DNA from: Rhizophagus irregularis
Lineage: Eukaryota; Glomeromycota; Glomeromycetes; Glomerales; Glomeraceae
Reading direction: 5' to 3'
Assembly (NCBI RefSeq): GCF_026210795.1
Contig: NC_089430.1
Coordinates: 2,728,001 to 2,792,000 of the forward strand
Length of the DNA stretch: 64,000 bases
Shown in pieces: positions 45,408 to 57,812 of the stretch (position 1 is the stretch's first letter; every line of letters starts with the position of its first letter). The position numbers and the translations under genes were made by a program. The notes below the pieces were generated by a model. That model saw only the letters and a list, made by a program, of their open reading frames with translations, did no database searches and was not told the origin of the DNA.

Positions 45408-48400
45408 ATGTTGCGCGGCGCGAAACATTCGTTGAAAAAAAAGAATAGTACTTCTAAAAATGAAAAGAAACCAAGTTTACGTAAGACCATGTCCACAAAG
45501 AAAGAAGTTAGACGTGATGTGGCTCAAAACATCACTTTAGAAGAGGTTCATTTGATTATAAAAAGATGTTCTGATGAAATAAGATTACGAGGTTTACGTG
45601 AGGTTGATATTTTTAAACCTTTAAACATAGGTGATAGTATGGATGAAGTCAGAAAACTTTTAAAATATTTATTAAAAGATAGTCGTACGGAATATGAGGA
45701 TATAATAAGATCTTATAATATTCATGCCGTAGTTTCAGCAATGAAATGGGCTTTAAGACGTAGTGATACCGTATTAGTACCATATCAATATTATGAAGAA
45801 TTTGTTAAATATGAACAAGGTATTTATTTATTTTATTTTTATTAAAAAAATATTTTTTTTTCATTTTTTTTTGCGCAGCATTAGACCTTTTTTTCTCCCC
45901 CTCCTCCCCAAAATCCTTATTTTGTCAATAATTTTAATTTAATTTTTATTAAAAGTAAAAAAATCCCTTGTTTATTTTTTTACGTACGAAACAAATTCAA
46001 ATAATACATGCAGTTAATTTTTTATTTGATATACAAATAATAATAATAATAATATACATGTAAATAATATTAGTCTTTATGCAGAAATTATTTTTAATCC
46101 TAGCATCACAAAAATGCTGGTAATTTTTTTAACTGCGCAATTTGATTGAGTCACGTGAAATCCTTTTTTTTTTAACAAAACAATTTATTTATTTATTTTT
46201 TTTCTTTTTTAATAGAATGGGATTATGATCCGAGTAAAGGTTCTTTCAAGAAATTTTTAGATTATTTACCAAAACAAAATAGAGATATTTTATGTGAATT
46301 ATTCGATATTTGCGCTGATGTAACGGCTGAATCTCATATAAATAAAATGTCGGCTGAAAGAATCGTTAAAACAATAGCGCTTTGTATTCTTGGTAATAAA
46401 GATAGAGGTTATTCAAATTTTGATACTGCTTATGATGATTGGACAAAATATTCTGCTGCTTGTCATCACTTATTTTTGGCTTATTTACGTGAAAAATCTG
46501 TTTCAACTGAATTAAATCCTCGTTTAACAAAATTATTGGATAATTATGTTGAATATAGAAAGACTGTAACTTCTGCTTTCTTTCAATTCCCTGATTCAAA
46601 TTCTGATTCTAAAAAACAAAATAGACCTCGTAAACAATCTATTGTTACTTTTGCTGAAACTACTGAAATTAAAACAACTGCAACTACAACTACTGCAACT
46701 ACTTCTTCAAGTACAATAAGACCTGTTAGTATTTTAAGAGTAACAAGACAAGTTCCAACGACAAATTCTAATTCTAATAATAGACAAACGAAAACTTTAA
46801 CAACTTTTTTACCTGATGTGATGGATAGTATGAAACGTAAAACAATAATTCGTCCAAGTACTATGATGACTGCTGATGAAAAAAAATCTGCTGAAGATAT
46901 GTGGGATGAATTTCAAACAAATGGTGTTACTGCTATGTCTGATGATTTTTTGAAATTATTTTTCTCACTTGAAGATAGAGCTAAAAATGTAAAAATTAGT
47001 GATACTGTTAGTGAAAAACAATGGACTCAATTTTCAAGAAAAGGTTTTAAAAGTATTTATTTAGATCCTTTACCTGATAAATTAGATGATATTATAGAAA
47101 CTTCTGAAAGTGGTATAACAAGTGAAGGAAATAATTCAAGTTTATCAGATTCTACTAGTAAAGAAAAAAGTTCTAATCAAGAAATTTCTTTATCAAGAAA
47201 TGATTCCGGTGTTTCCGGTGTTACATTACGTCAAACTATGGTTTGGGATGATTTTTCAAAAAAAGGTTTTCGTAATTCCGTTGATAATGTATCAAATAGT
47301 TTAACTCTCACTTCAGCTGATTCAATAAGAAATTCAATAAGAGATGATGAGAATAGTAAAAATAATAGTAGTTTACAAAGTGAAGTAGAAGAGAAAGAAA
47401 GGTCAATGAGTCAAGTTATTTCTCTTATTAAAAAGAAATCAATAAGTGGTAGTAGAAAAATTGTTAAATTCAGTTCATTAAGAAAACCTCGAAGGGCTAG
47501 ATCTTTTGAATCTACTCAATCTTCTCCAGATTTTTCTAATGATAAAGAAGAAGATTGGGAAGATTGGGATATTATTGACCGAGCTCAAGATTTACCTATT
47601 ACAACTCATTTGGCTATTGAAACCGTTGATGAGATTTTCCCTTACGTATGGATGGAAACTACTGCCGCAGCTGATGGTGATAAATGGGGTGATTGGGTAT
47701 TTATTGAACCAAAAAAAGGTTTAATAAATGAATGTGAATGGGTAATGATTGAAGAAGAATCTCAAGTATTTTCTGAATGGGATGTTGCTACTACAAAAAC
47801 TATTACTCGAAGAAGAAAAATGAGCGCTTTTAGTACATTTAGTATACCTTGGGTTAGAGGAAATTCAAAATCAAGACCTGTTAGTAAAGTTACTTCAAGA
47901 ATGTCAAGAGTATCAAAATATTCGATGGCTTCAAGTGTTATGCCAACTCTTCCAGCTGTTTGGGCAATGTTTGATCGTTCAAGACCTGATGATAATAGTG
48001 TTCCAACGAATTATAAATTCAAAAATAAGCCAAAAGATCCAAAAAGTTTTGCATATCAAGCAGCACAAGTTCGAGCATCAATCATGCAAACTGGTTTTGA
48101 TGATGGTGCTGAAGCAACGTTACAATATGAAGAACAATATGTTGAAGGTGAATACGAATATGATGATGCAGATTATGATTATGAAACTGATCCAACAGGA
48201 GAAAATGGTTATTACGGTTATTCATCTGATCCAGGTTATTATGGTCATTATAATGAATATGATGAATATCAAGAAGAAGAAGAATATTATGGTGATGAAT
48301 ATTATGATCAAGATTATAACGAACAAGATTATAATGATCAACAATATAATGAACAACAATATAATGGTTATAATGAAGATGATTATTATTATCAAGATCA

Positions 48401-48686
48401 AGGAGAAGGATATTCTGAATATTCCGGATACGAATATGCTGAAGAAGTTGAAGAAGTAGTTGAAGAACAATATACAATTCCAACACCAGGAAGTTTTGTA
48501 GCGCAACGTCAAATGGTGTTACAAGGAGAATTACCAGCTTTAAAATCTTTACCAAAAAGGACTTTCCAAGGACTTTCTCATGAAAGCAAATACAACAATA
48601 GCAAATTATTCCCCATGCAATCATCCGAACGATTAACATATCAAAGACCCTCGATAAGTCCAAAAGTCACTCAAATCAAAGCATAA
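45408..48686 (+). CDS. Msb1/Mug8-domain morphogenesis protein
   Basis: Exon 1 is 45408-45819 and exon 2 is 46216-48686, joined by a 396-nt GT-AG intron. This gives 960 residues. Residues about 40-260 fit the RhoGAP-like domain of yeast Msb1 and fission yeast Mug8: EEVHLIIKRCSDEI, then HAVVSAMKWALRR, then FDICADVTAESHINKMS, and ACHHLFLAYLREK at the end. In yeasts these proteins act in polarity and wall growth with Cdc42/Rho regulators at the cell cortex (family knowledge). Further on, three WDEF/WTQF/WDDF..(K/N)G segments recur, then a cluster of Trp motifs (EDWEDWDIID, DKWGDWVFIEP). A Tyr/Glu/Asp/Asn-rich low-complexity tract covers about 120 residues, then IPTPGSFVAQRQMVLQG. The start is the first ATG of the open frame. 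Several antisense and alternate-frame ORFs inside are shadows. Confidence 0.85.
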
Positions 48687-50047
48687 TTTAATTATATTCT
48701 CCTATTTATATGTGACGATGCGACGTTATTATTATGTTATTATTCATGTATAAATAATTTTTTTTTTAAAAAAAAACCTTGTATTTACACTTTCACTATT
48801 TTATTTGGCATTCAATTATTATTATTATTATATTAATAAATTTATCATTATATATATTACATTTTATTCATAATTATTCTCTTTTCTTATTTCATAACGA
48901 AATTTATTATTTTTTTTTTCTTTTTAATATTGCATATTATATAAACCTCCTCTTTTATAATCATTTTATATTCGTCATATTGTATTATTTACATCAAAAA
49001 TCCTATCTTTTAAAATTTTATTCCATTTTTTTATGCCCCCTTTTTTTTATATATCTTTACACATATGTTTAATTTTTTTAAGGTGTGGTTTTTTTTATAG
49101 CTGTGCTTTTTAAAAAACCAAAAGAAAAAAAAAAAATTTTTTTTTGAGACATGACAACCGATGAATTTGATGAATTTGAGAAATATTTCTTTTTTGCTTA
49201 CTTAAAAAAAAACAAAAGAAATAATAAAAAAAAAAAAATCAAATTTATCTTTTATAACAAAAGTATCTTTAATTATTATTATATATTTTTTTATTAATTT
49301 GTTAGCAAAGATTTTTTTTTTATTTTTCTTTTTTCTTTTTTTTATAATATATATATATTTTTTTTAAAAAAATATATAATAATAATAAATAAAATAAAAT
49401 TAAAATAAAAAAAATAAAGGGATTGTGAATTTTTCACAATTTTTAATATAAATATAAATAAATATCTTGTTTTTTTATAATTTTTATTTTTTAAAAAAAT
49501 GTTGAGAAAATGAGAAAATAATCGAAAAATATTTTTTTTTTATTTTTTTATTTTTTTATATATTTTATACGTGGGTACGCGGGTACAAAAAATGTCAATT
49601 TTCTTTTTTGATCATTTTTATCAAGATCTCGATCGATCATAAGAAATCTTAAAATTTAAAATATTTAAAATTTAAACGAGTGCATTATCTTTAATTTAAT
49701 ACCGGGTATGAATTTTAATATTAAATGCTGATTATATTAAATAGATCATGTCAAACTTGTCAATTTTTTGTCAATTTATCATTACGAAAATAAAATATAT
49801 TTTTAAAATATAATAAAACAAAATATTATTTATTCATAGATATCACCAAAAAAAAATCTGATATATATAATATATATACATACAAAATATATAAAATATA
49901 AAATATATATATATATAAATAAAACATAAAAATTATATATATATATAGTAAAATTCCTTACGTACGTGAAACTATCAAAATCTGTAAAAATCTGTAAACG
50001 AACATTTCAAAAAAAAAAAAACATTTACTTTTTGAAATTCAAAATGA
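48687..50047. other. Convergent 3' region, no gene
   Basis: Between the 3' ends of two convergent genes. Extremely AT-rich, with TA microsatellites near 49350-49400 and 49860-49950. Hydrophobic frame at 48779-49072 is low-complexity translation. Confidence 0.5.
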
Positions 50048-50900
50048 TTAAACGCTCCTAAATCTTTTCCTTCCAACTTGAGAATTATCAAAAATCATCT
50101 TTAAACTATAATTAAAAGAAAGTTGAATTGAAATAAATTGGTCATTATCATTCCTTTCACTTCTCCAAACAATATTTAATTCAGGAAAAGTTGAATATAA
50201 ATGTTGAGCAATTTCATTTTCAACTTCTTTTAACATACGATAAGCCGTAGAATTAAATGCTCTTAAAATAATAGGGTCAATCTCAGGTTCACTTCTTGCT
50301 CTATTAACTGAAATTAATTCTTGACTCGCGTTAATAAAGATACTTTTTCCTAATTGAGATACATGCTTTAAAATTAATGATTCTAAAGCTCGAACAAATT
50401 TATCCAATATATTTGAAGCTGATGCCAAAGCAACATCAACCCTAGTATCTCTTGGCTTAATCTGAAAATAATCAAGCTCTTCTTCTAATTCCTTCCTGGT
50501 CACGTTGGTACCGTTTCTTGCTCCAAGAACAGTTCGAGTATCCCAAAGAATTTGACCTGTACGATAATATTCCATGATGTAATGAAATGCTTTACTATTC
50601 CTGTCAAAAAAATATTCCCCATTTTCATTGGGATTTCGGAGACTACGATTACGTTCTTGAAACATGGTTCCGAGTAAAGTATCGGGATGTGCAATCAATG
50701 TTGATCGATAAGTTTCATACTATGTACGTAAAAAAATACGTATACATATTTATTTATATACATTTTTATTAATTCTATATAATGAATATAATAAGCGCAT
50801 CAAAAAGAAAAAAAAAATAATAATAATATGATAAACATAATACTTTTATACCGCCAACATTTAAAATTATACGCTCTTCGGGTAAAATTCGTGAAGACAT
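50048..50900 (-). CDS. KCTD-like BTB/POZ (T1) protein
   Basis: Two exons: 50844-50900 (19 codons) and 50048-50719, joined by an intron with donor GTATTATG and acceptor ACATAG; 242 residues. Across the junction the protein reads NVGGIK-YETYRSTL, the classic start of a potassium-channel tetramerisation (T1) BTB domain. HPDTLLGTMF, FDRNSKAFHYIMEYYRTG and KELEEELDYFQI follow. The rest (about 110-242) is not a recognised domain. KCTD-type proteins oligomerise and often act as adaptors of cullin-3 ubiquitin ligases; that role here is inference. The first exon is too short for simple ORF calling and decides the true start. A decayed paralogue lies just upstream (51679-52230). Confidence 0.88.
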
Positions 50901-51678
50901 TGTTATCTTTAGAAAAATCAAATGAATTAGAAAATATGTGGACTTAATATTTTTTATCCCTTATTTTTTTTATTTTTTTTGGTAATATTCTGGTGATAAA
51001 TATCATGATTTATTGTAAAAATTGGATTCATTTCTCGTGAATTAAATCCAAAAATGAAATAGTCATACCCAAATTGAGTCGATAAGATAAGACCCCTAAA
51101 TTATTAAAAGTATTTACAATGGAAACAATGAAAAAGATCAAAGATGATTTAATTGACTTGAAGTAATTTATATGATTTCAAAGTTTGTTTTCATATCATA
51201 ACTTCATAATTATAGTTAATTATAGTTAATTATTAGGATTATTGATTTTGATTTTGAGATAATAAGTGTTTCTCTCGATTTAATTTTATAATAATATTTC
51301 CTTTATCACGTGATTTCGTCTCGAGAACTTTCCTTCATGATCACTAAAATAATTCAAGCGATATAAAAAGCTATAAAATTGATGATAAGATTTAAATCAT
51401 TTTCTTTATTATACTGAAACATCCTTTTCACTTTATACAAGAATATTTCTTTTCAACTATCATTACGTAAAAAAAATGGTAATTCTTTCTCTTATTGATC
51501 TGAAGAAAATATTTAAAAGAACTCCAATATAAACAAGAGAAATTTTAACTAATTTCTTAATCTTTTCCTACTAATAAGAGAATTGTCTACATCTAATTTA
51601 ATATTATATATAAATAACCACTTCACCCCTTAAATTTTTGCATAACTTACGGATAACATCCAAATCAAGGAAAATTGA
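50901..51678. other. Upstream region of the BTB gene, no other gene
   Basis: AT-rich spacer between the BTB gene and its relic paralogue. The 'tatagttaattatagttaatta' tandem at about 51213-51234 is the only structure noticed. Confidence 0.35.
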
Positions 51679-52230
51679 TTATTGGTTGAGCGACTTCACA
51701 TATTGATTAGTTGAAATCATGAATGACCAACCAATATTTCCAAATCTTTGTAAATAAAATTCATCAATCAATGCTTCATCATGCTCGAAACAAACATTAA
51801 TAGCTTCTAGAAGATGTAATAACAATAACATTCCGTCATTCCGTCCAAAAATTAGTAGATGCATTATGGTCAAACCTATCAAATTTTAACAAATTCGTTA
51901 ATATCATGGTTGTTCAACGTTCTTCCAATCCAAAATACCCTTCACCAAATTACTTTTTACCTTTTATTTGTATCTGAAATAATCAATTTTTAATTCTAGT
52001 TCCTGCCTAGTTGCCGGAAGTTCTCCATCAAATTCTTGCAAATTATTAGGATCCTGACCTCACCATTACGATAAAGTCCATGATGCAATGAAATGCCCTT
52101 CCATTTTTATCTAAAAAAAGATTCCCTCTTGTCATTAGAAACTGTATAAGGGTTTATTATATCTTTCGTGAAACATCGTCCCAAGTAAAGTTTCAGGATA
52201 GACGATCAATATGGAACGAACCGTTTCGTA
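51679..52230 (-). pseudogene. KCTD-like BTB paralogue, decayed
   Basis: From 52230 down, it reads YETVRSILIVYPETLLGTMF, then KNGRAFHCIMDF and RNGE, then ATRQELELKIDYF: the same order as the intact gene at 50048-50900. Two consecutive stops follow the LLGTMF block, frames change at least twice, and no splice acceptor or first exon is seen at the 5' side. The 3' part keeps an open 67-codon frame (FGRNDGMLLLLHLLEA). Derived from a local duplication of the neighbour. Confidence 0.75.
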
Positions 52231-53590
52231 TTTATTAACAAAGAGATTTAATCTTTATTTTTAATTCTCAAAAGGTCCTTGCTCATAAAAAGAAACTAAA
52301 AACTTACGTAACTTAATTTACTAACATTTAATATAATAAACAATTCAGAAAATAAAATTTATAAGCTTGAAGTTTCAATCATATTTTTTTTCTTATATAT
52401 ATGTTTACGAATAGAAGAGTCATCCCTGAAAGAAAAAAAAATATTATTTCCCACGATATTATTATTAAATTGCACGTGGTATTTATACTCGTGAAGTTTT
52501 TATTGTAGATCTTCATGTGACTTCTGGACAAATAAGATAATACCGTATTTTCAATTTCACTCGGACGGTAGCGTATGTCTCCTATTCCGCAGAATTTTTT
52601 TTTTCTGAAGGGTGGGTCGTGTTTTGGATAGGTATTATAGCTCAATTTTTAATAGTCAGTATAGTCGGACTTGTGCCGTTCCTGTATCTGTGAAATAGAT
52701 TGACTAGAATAACCGCTCTTCTTAAAATAAAATAAAATAAAATAAATGTCAAATGAAACTTTTTCACTTGAACAACTGACTACCTTAAACCGGGCGGGCT
52801 TAAAGGTAACAGCTTCTACTGTTCAATATTGAGAAGATTCGTATGATTATGTAAAACATAAAAAGACTGGTCAATTGGAATCGTCAATTGGAATTTGATA
52901 AACTCAAATTAAATAATACATACTCAATAATGATTCTTTGTACTTGATAGAAGAATGTCTCAATGTCTCAACCAGGCAAAGATCGAGAAGGATATACATT
53001 GGAGCGTTATCCGGACAGCATCAAGAAACATACAAAACATAAAGAAAGCTATATTACTTGCCATCGGAATTAATTACGGCATATGAAGCCTATATCGTAA
53101 TATATTAATTCGCCGTAATGTCGTAATTATTTAATGTCAAAAATACAAAAATTACACAAAGTAAATATTCTGGTTATGCCGTAGATAATTCGTAATTCGT
53201 AAATCTTATAATGCTGGTCTCGATGATTTGTTAAATATTTTTAAAATGGTAAAATCCATATTTTGTGATGCCGTAATTTCAATTCGGCAATTCCGACGGC
53301 ACCTATACAGAAAGCTCTAAATAGAATTATAGAGAAAAAGTATTTAAAGTATTTGTGAAACTATATTTAATATTTGACAATTGTTAACGATGCTTTCGAG
53401 ATTACGATGTTTGCCATTTTTCAAATGACCTTAGGAAATATCTTTTTTCTTTATAGCTATTTATCTCAGTGTCGTTATATAACAATGTCGACTTGTCAAC
53501 GTATATTGCAATATAATTTCTATTGTAATTTAATTTCTATTGTGATGATTTTTTTTTTGTTTTTTTCAGTCTAAATTTGGATATTCAAAA
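52231..53590. other. Spacer with short coding-like scraps
   Basis: 52746-52820 (plus) reads MSNETFSLEQLTTLNRAGLK and stops. 52950-53050 (plus) reads NQAKIEKDIHWSVIRTASRN. Neither can be extended, so they may be fragments of old genes. 53060-53300 has repeated 'gccgtaat' and 'cgtaatt' words, probably an old repeat. Confidence 0.3.
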
Positions 53591-54346
53591 TGGTATCAGG
53601 ACATTTTGCCGAAAGCCATTTTGCCGAAGCCATTTCGCCGAAAGGACGTTTTGCCGAAACCTTGGGAAATCTGCGTTTCTTACATAAGTAAATTTTTACT
53701 TATTTTATTCAAGTATTAATTGTAACATTTGTAAATCTTACAATTTCACAAATAATTCTTAAAAGTTGATAATTGGAAAAATTGGAAAAATTTTTATTTT
53801 TTTATATTATTTTTTTTTAAAAAAATCCATTATGTTAAAATGTATATAAATATAAATTTTGAGCCTTCTGATTCACACTTTATTAATAAAATTAACAATT
53901 ATTTTTCCAGAATTATGAATATCCAGAAGTCCACTTGCAATTTGTTGTAATTTATCAATTTTTGAATAATAATCGATCTAATTTTTTATTCATATAGTAA
54001 TTTCTCAAATTTCCATCTTCACAGAATTGTAAAACCATCATATAATCTTACATGAATTACGAATTAAGGTTCATGATGAGATTAATAAATAAATAAAAAA
54101 ATTTTTTATTTTTATGATTACACGATTAATAATTTTATAAAATTGATATTTCTCATTTCGGAGAAATGGCTTCGGCGAAATGGGTTTCGGCGAAACGTCC
54201 TCGGCAAAATGGATGATTCGTCGAAACGGCTTCGGTGAAACATCCCTTCGGCGAAACGTCTCTTCGGCGAAACGTCTCTTCGGCGAAACATCTTTTCGGC
54301 AAAACATCCCTTCGGCGAAATGGCTTCGGCAAAACGTACCGTAACC
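53591..54346. mobile_element. Element with subterminal TTCGGCGAAACGTC arrays
   Basis: Perfect 8-bp duplication ATTCAAAA at 53583-53590 and 54347-54354. Left terminus TGGTATCAGGACATTTTGCC; right terminus, in reverse, GGTTACGGTACGTTTTGCC. Both ends consist of repeated TTTTGCCGAA/TTTCGCCGAA words: four at left, about eleven in an approximately 16-bp register at right (54155-54335). The AT-rich middle has no gene; reading frames here (54071-54420) are products of the repeats. The 8-bp duplication fits hAT or similar superfamilies. A related fragment is at 57738-57812. Confidence 0.82.
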
Positions 54347-54396
54347 ATTCAAAATTAATATTTGTTATATCTAGATTGTACAGTCAACTCTTCATA

Positions 54397-54592
54397 CCCT
54401 ATAAAAACGAAATGTGCTAAATTTGTTTTATATTTGTGCTCATGTGTAATAAATGTCTAAAAAAGCACCATTTTGTTTAATTTTGTTTATTTGTAATAAG
54501 ACATAAATCGGATAAAATGGTGCTTTTTTAGACATTTATTACACATGAACACGAATTTAAAATAAATTTAACACATTTCGTTTTTATAGGGG
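54397..54592. mobile_element. Compact CCCTATAAAA MITE
   Basis: 196 bp, fold-back along most of its length: CCCTATAAAAACGAAATGTG at left, CACATTTCGTTTTTATAGGG at right, AAAAAAGCACCATTTTG and its reverse further in. Flanks are CATA on both sides if the last G is included. It sits next to a CAGTCAACTC (pogo-like) terminus at 54381. Confidence 0.88.
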
Positions 54593-54757
54593 CATAAATG
54601 CACCCTCCATAAATGAACCTTCCATAAATGAATGATTAGCTCCACGTTTATACTTTAACTCTTCAAGTCTTTTTTTATTTTCAATAAGAAAAGACAATAA
54701 AGCTTTAGTAGTTTTTTCACCTTTTGCAGCATTTTTATTTTTATGAGTTTGTTCCAT
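54584..54757 (-). pseudogene. Truncated helical reading frame ending in the MITE
   Basis: ATG at 54755-54757 and 57 residues. The first part, KGEKTTKALLSFLIEN and KKRLEELKYKRGANHS, is helical and charged. It resembles the N-terminal part of lineage SANT-like or transposon-associated proteins as I remember them. It then runs into repeated FMEG units produced by TAAATGAACC-type repeats of the adjacent pogo-like terminus. The stop codon lies in the terminus of the CCCTATAAAA MITE. The original C terminus is lost. Shorter than usual ORF cut-offs. Confidence 0.5.
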
Positions 54758-57737
54758 TTTTATTAAGAAAGAAGTTTACTGTATTTTGTTTAAAGGAAAT
54801 GACAAAAAAGTTCGCGTCTAGTAAGTGTTTCGCGTTTAATAAATATGCCGGCATACATTTTATTGAAGATTGAAATATGCGGTATTTTTGTTAAAAAATG
54901 AAAAGTGCGGTAAGGAAGTTAAAACCTTATTCTAATCTTTAATCAATTAATCTCAATCACGTTTTTGTGAAACCAGATTAACCACTAATCTCAATCTCAA
55001 TCTCAATCACGTTCTCTGTGAAGACGCCCATTATTAATATTTTCATTATGAAAGTCTTTATGAAACACTTTGATCTATGATGTGCATCTTAATCATGTAA
55101 AATTTGTTTTATCTTTCCATAAATAAAATTAATATTATTTGAAAAGACACCTCTTAGAAATTCTTTAATTTTTGGATCCTCATCATTTCATAAAACTTTA
55201 AAGAAGTCAGAATTGTTCGAATAAAGATCAAATGTACTTTATTACTCTTTATTAGTCTATTATTTAGTAAAGTAATTAATAAAATGATTTTAAATAGTGA
55301 TAAATATTTATACATCTGTACCTCGCCCAAATAATCAGCTGATATATTTTGTGATCCATTTAACTTTTAAAGCAACCTTTGTAGGTTTGTTAACAGACAA
55401 CTCCGCAGCAAAGGGAATTTACATACCAAGAAATCGAAATTATTAATTTAGTGAGCATGTATTACTAACTTTTCCTACCTTTAATCTAAAAGATAACAAC
55501 CGTCTATCGAGTATTGGTTATAATAGGAGATCATATATAATATTTAGATTAATAGTATTCACTTTTGGAATGGTGAAGGATTTTAATAAATATTCATTAT
55601 TATATTATTACTATTTTAATATCAAGATGTCGCCTCATATGGAAATTCCCTGTAGACTTCTATTCCTTGAGGTAAATTTCAAGTTTTGTGTTTTGTGTAT
55701 GGTTTTATTATTAGCACTTTTCTTTAGTTTAGTATTATCGGATGAAACACAATATACAATAAGTTAACAATATTTTCATTATATGATGAAGTTAAAAACA
55801 GACTAATTGGAAACAATGTTATTAAAATGGAACGAAAGATAAAAATAACTGAAATTAAAACATGAAAAGACAAAAAAACTATAAATATTTCGGTCTTTTA
55901 TGGCTATAAAGTTCGTCTTTTGAAATATAGGACCAAGAGAACCGCAACCTTTTAGGGCTGGTGGTTTTCAAATTCTTCTTATTGTCCTAAAGAAAATATT
56001 CTTATTGTCAAAATAGATTAAATGCGCTCCTCTGGCAACGGCGTAGAAATGATTCTATAGGATTCTTTTAAGTAATAATGTGTAGTTCATTCCTTTTTTG
56101 GCGTAATTTTGGGGCCTTGGTCGATCTCTTGTTACCTATTTCTGGCTACTCAGGTGAAACATACATTTAGGTATTCATATAATAAATGACAGAAATAATC
56201 ATTTTAGGTAAACAAAAGTTATCATTGAATGAATGTTCATGAATATAAAGATTTGATCATTAAACATTATGTTATTCACTTTTTTATAAATAGTCCCTAA
56301 AATTTTGTAAAGAAATACTTATAAAAAATCGCAAATGATATGGGCGAAATTGTTTTTCCCATACAGAATAAATTATCCCTACGTTCGTGCAACATAATGT
56401 TTGTAAAAAAAAATATACAATTCTACAATTCTACCGTTAAAACCCTACGCTCGCTCGTGCAACATGATGTTTTCATCATTAACTGCTAAATAAAGATAAT
56501 AATCAATAGTTTATTCGTGTACAATATTGAATATCGATAGTACAATGATAGTTTCGAAAATTTTGTCAAACATGCATATATCTAAATTTGCAGCGTAGCG
56601 ATAAATTCGGTCGTTATACTACAAAAAGATTTAAGTTTTATGAAAATATGTTTTACACTTTACATTCTTTAATTTTCACTTGAATTAAAATTTTAATTAC
56701 ATGTCATTTTTTTTTCAAAATATTTATTATACAATACGCTTGAATGAATTTTTTCCCATCAGATATATTTTGTATTTTCAATCACGTTACCAAATTAGGT
56801 TGATTTATATAAATCACCATTACCCTTTTATTCTTTCAAACTTTTACCATATATCTTAAATATTGATGGGTTAACGTTAAATTATAGTACATATAACGTT
56901 AAGATTAGAAATCAAAAAAATACTGACGTCAATTGTATTTTTCATTTTTTAATTTAATAATTTAATCATTTACAAAAATAAATTATTTTTTAATTATTTA
57001 ATTAATGGAGTGCTAGCGATATAAAATTTTTAATATGTGTTTTTTAGTGTTAATATTATGTATGTTTTTGAGCAATTTTGTAGTGTACAGTATGTTTCTC
57101 TAGTATGTAATAAAATAAAAATAAATGAATTAAATAATTTGGGTTTCAAAACATATTAATTTCAACCCTTGTCACATGTATATTAGGTTTCAAATTTTTG
57201 GTACGAGTTTAATGCCTGGATTGATCTTTCTTTTAAGGTTTGGTTTTGAGGAATGGACTCAAATTTCAAACCGTCCTGATGACTAGCAAAAAACAAAGTA
57301 TCGCCTTATTTCCATCCCTCTCTTTAATAATCTTCCACGTCCTAACCTGTGAAAGACATCAACTTTAGTGAGATCATTAAAGCAGTTTGAACTTCGGGAG
57401 CTTTTGCTTGATATCTTTCTTATTAATTACAGGGATACCAATGGGTATAAAAATATCTCAAAGCTTATACGTTCAATTTATGAACGAAATCGTTAATTCT
57501 TCTCATACTCACTTACCTCGGAACCTACTATATATATCCTCCATAAAATGCACCCTTTAGTCCGGTCCCAAGCTTATACTGTATGTTTATAATTAATTGC
57601 TCTTTTTAATGCACACCCTTTTTAGCTAGGTGCATTATTTTGAAAATTATGTATACAGTTCCGGGGGCGCATTTATGTATATTTATTTATTTAGAATAAA
57701 ATTATACTTATTTCTGTTTTTTATTGATTATAATTTA
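54758..57737. other. Repeat-rich region without a supported gene
   Basis: Direct repeats 'aatctcaatctcaatc' at 54990-55010. A 65-codon plus-strand frame at 55570-55767 has one hydrophobic segment and a late start, no other support. 'Cctacgttcgtgcaacataatgtt' is repeated, slightly changed, at 56389 and 56449. A plus-strand relic at about 57367-57498 reads LKQFELRELLLDIF and NGYKNISKLIRSIYER to a TAA, unrecognised. A small inverted repeat with CATAAAATGCACCC/GGGGGCGCATTTATG ends lies at 57542-57676. Confidence 0.3.
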
Positions 57738-57812
57738 CGGTACATTTCGTCGAAACCCCATTTGGCCGAAGGGATGTTTCGCCAAAAGGACATTTCACCG
57801 AAAATGGTAGCA
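57738..57812. repeat. Fragment of the GCCGAA element family
   Basis: GGTACATTTCGTCGAA, TTGGCCGAAGGGATGTTTCG and CATTTCACCGAAAATGG repeat the terminal motifs of 53591-54346 in both orientations within 75 bp; probably a minimal internally deleted copy. Confidence 0.55.

Noticed and set aside
47122-48663. Long alternate-frame and antisense reading frames
   Set aside because: They lie inside the Msb1/Mug8 coding exon and reflect its repetitive Tyr/Asn/Glu codons.
54071-54420. Arg/Phe-rich overlapping reading frames on both strands
   Set aside because: They are translations of the tandem TTCGGCGAAACGTC repeats.
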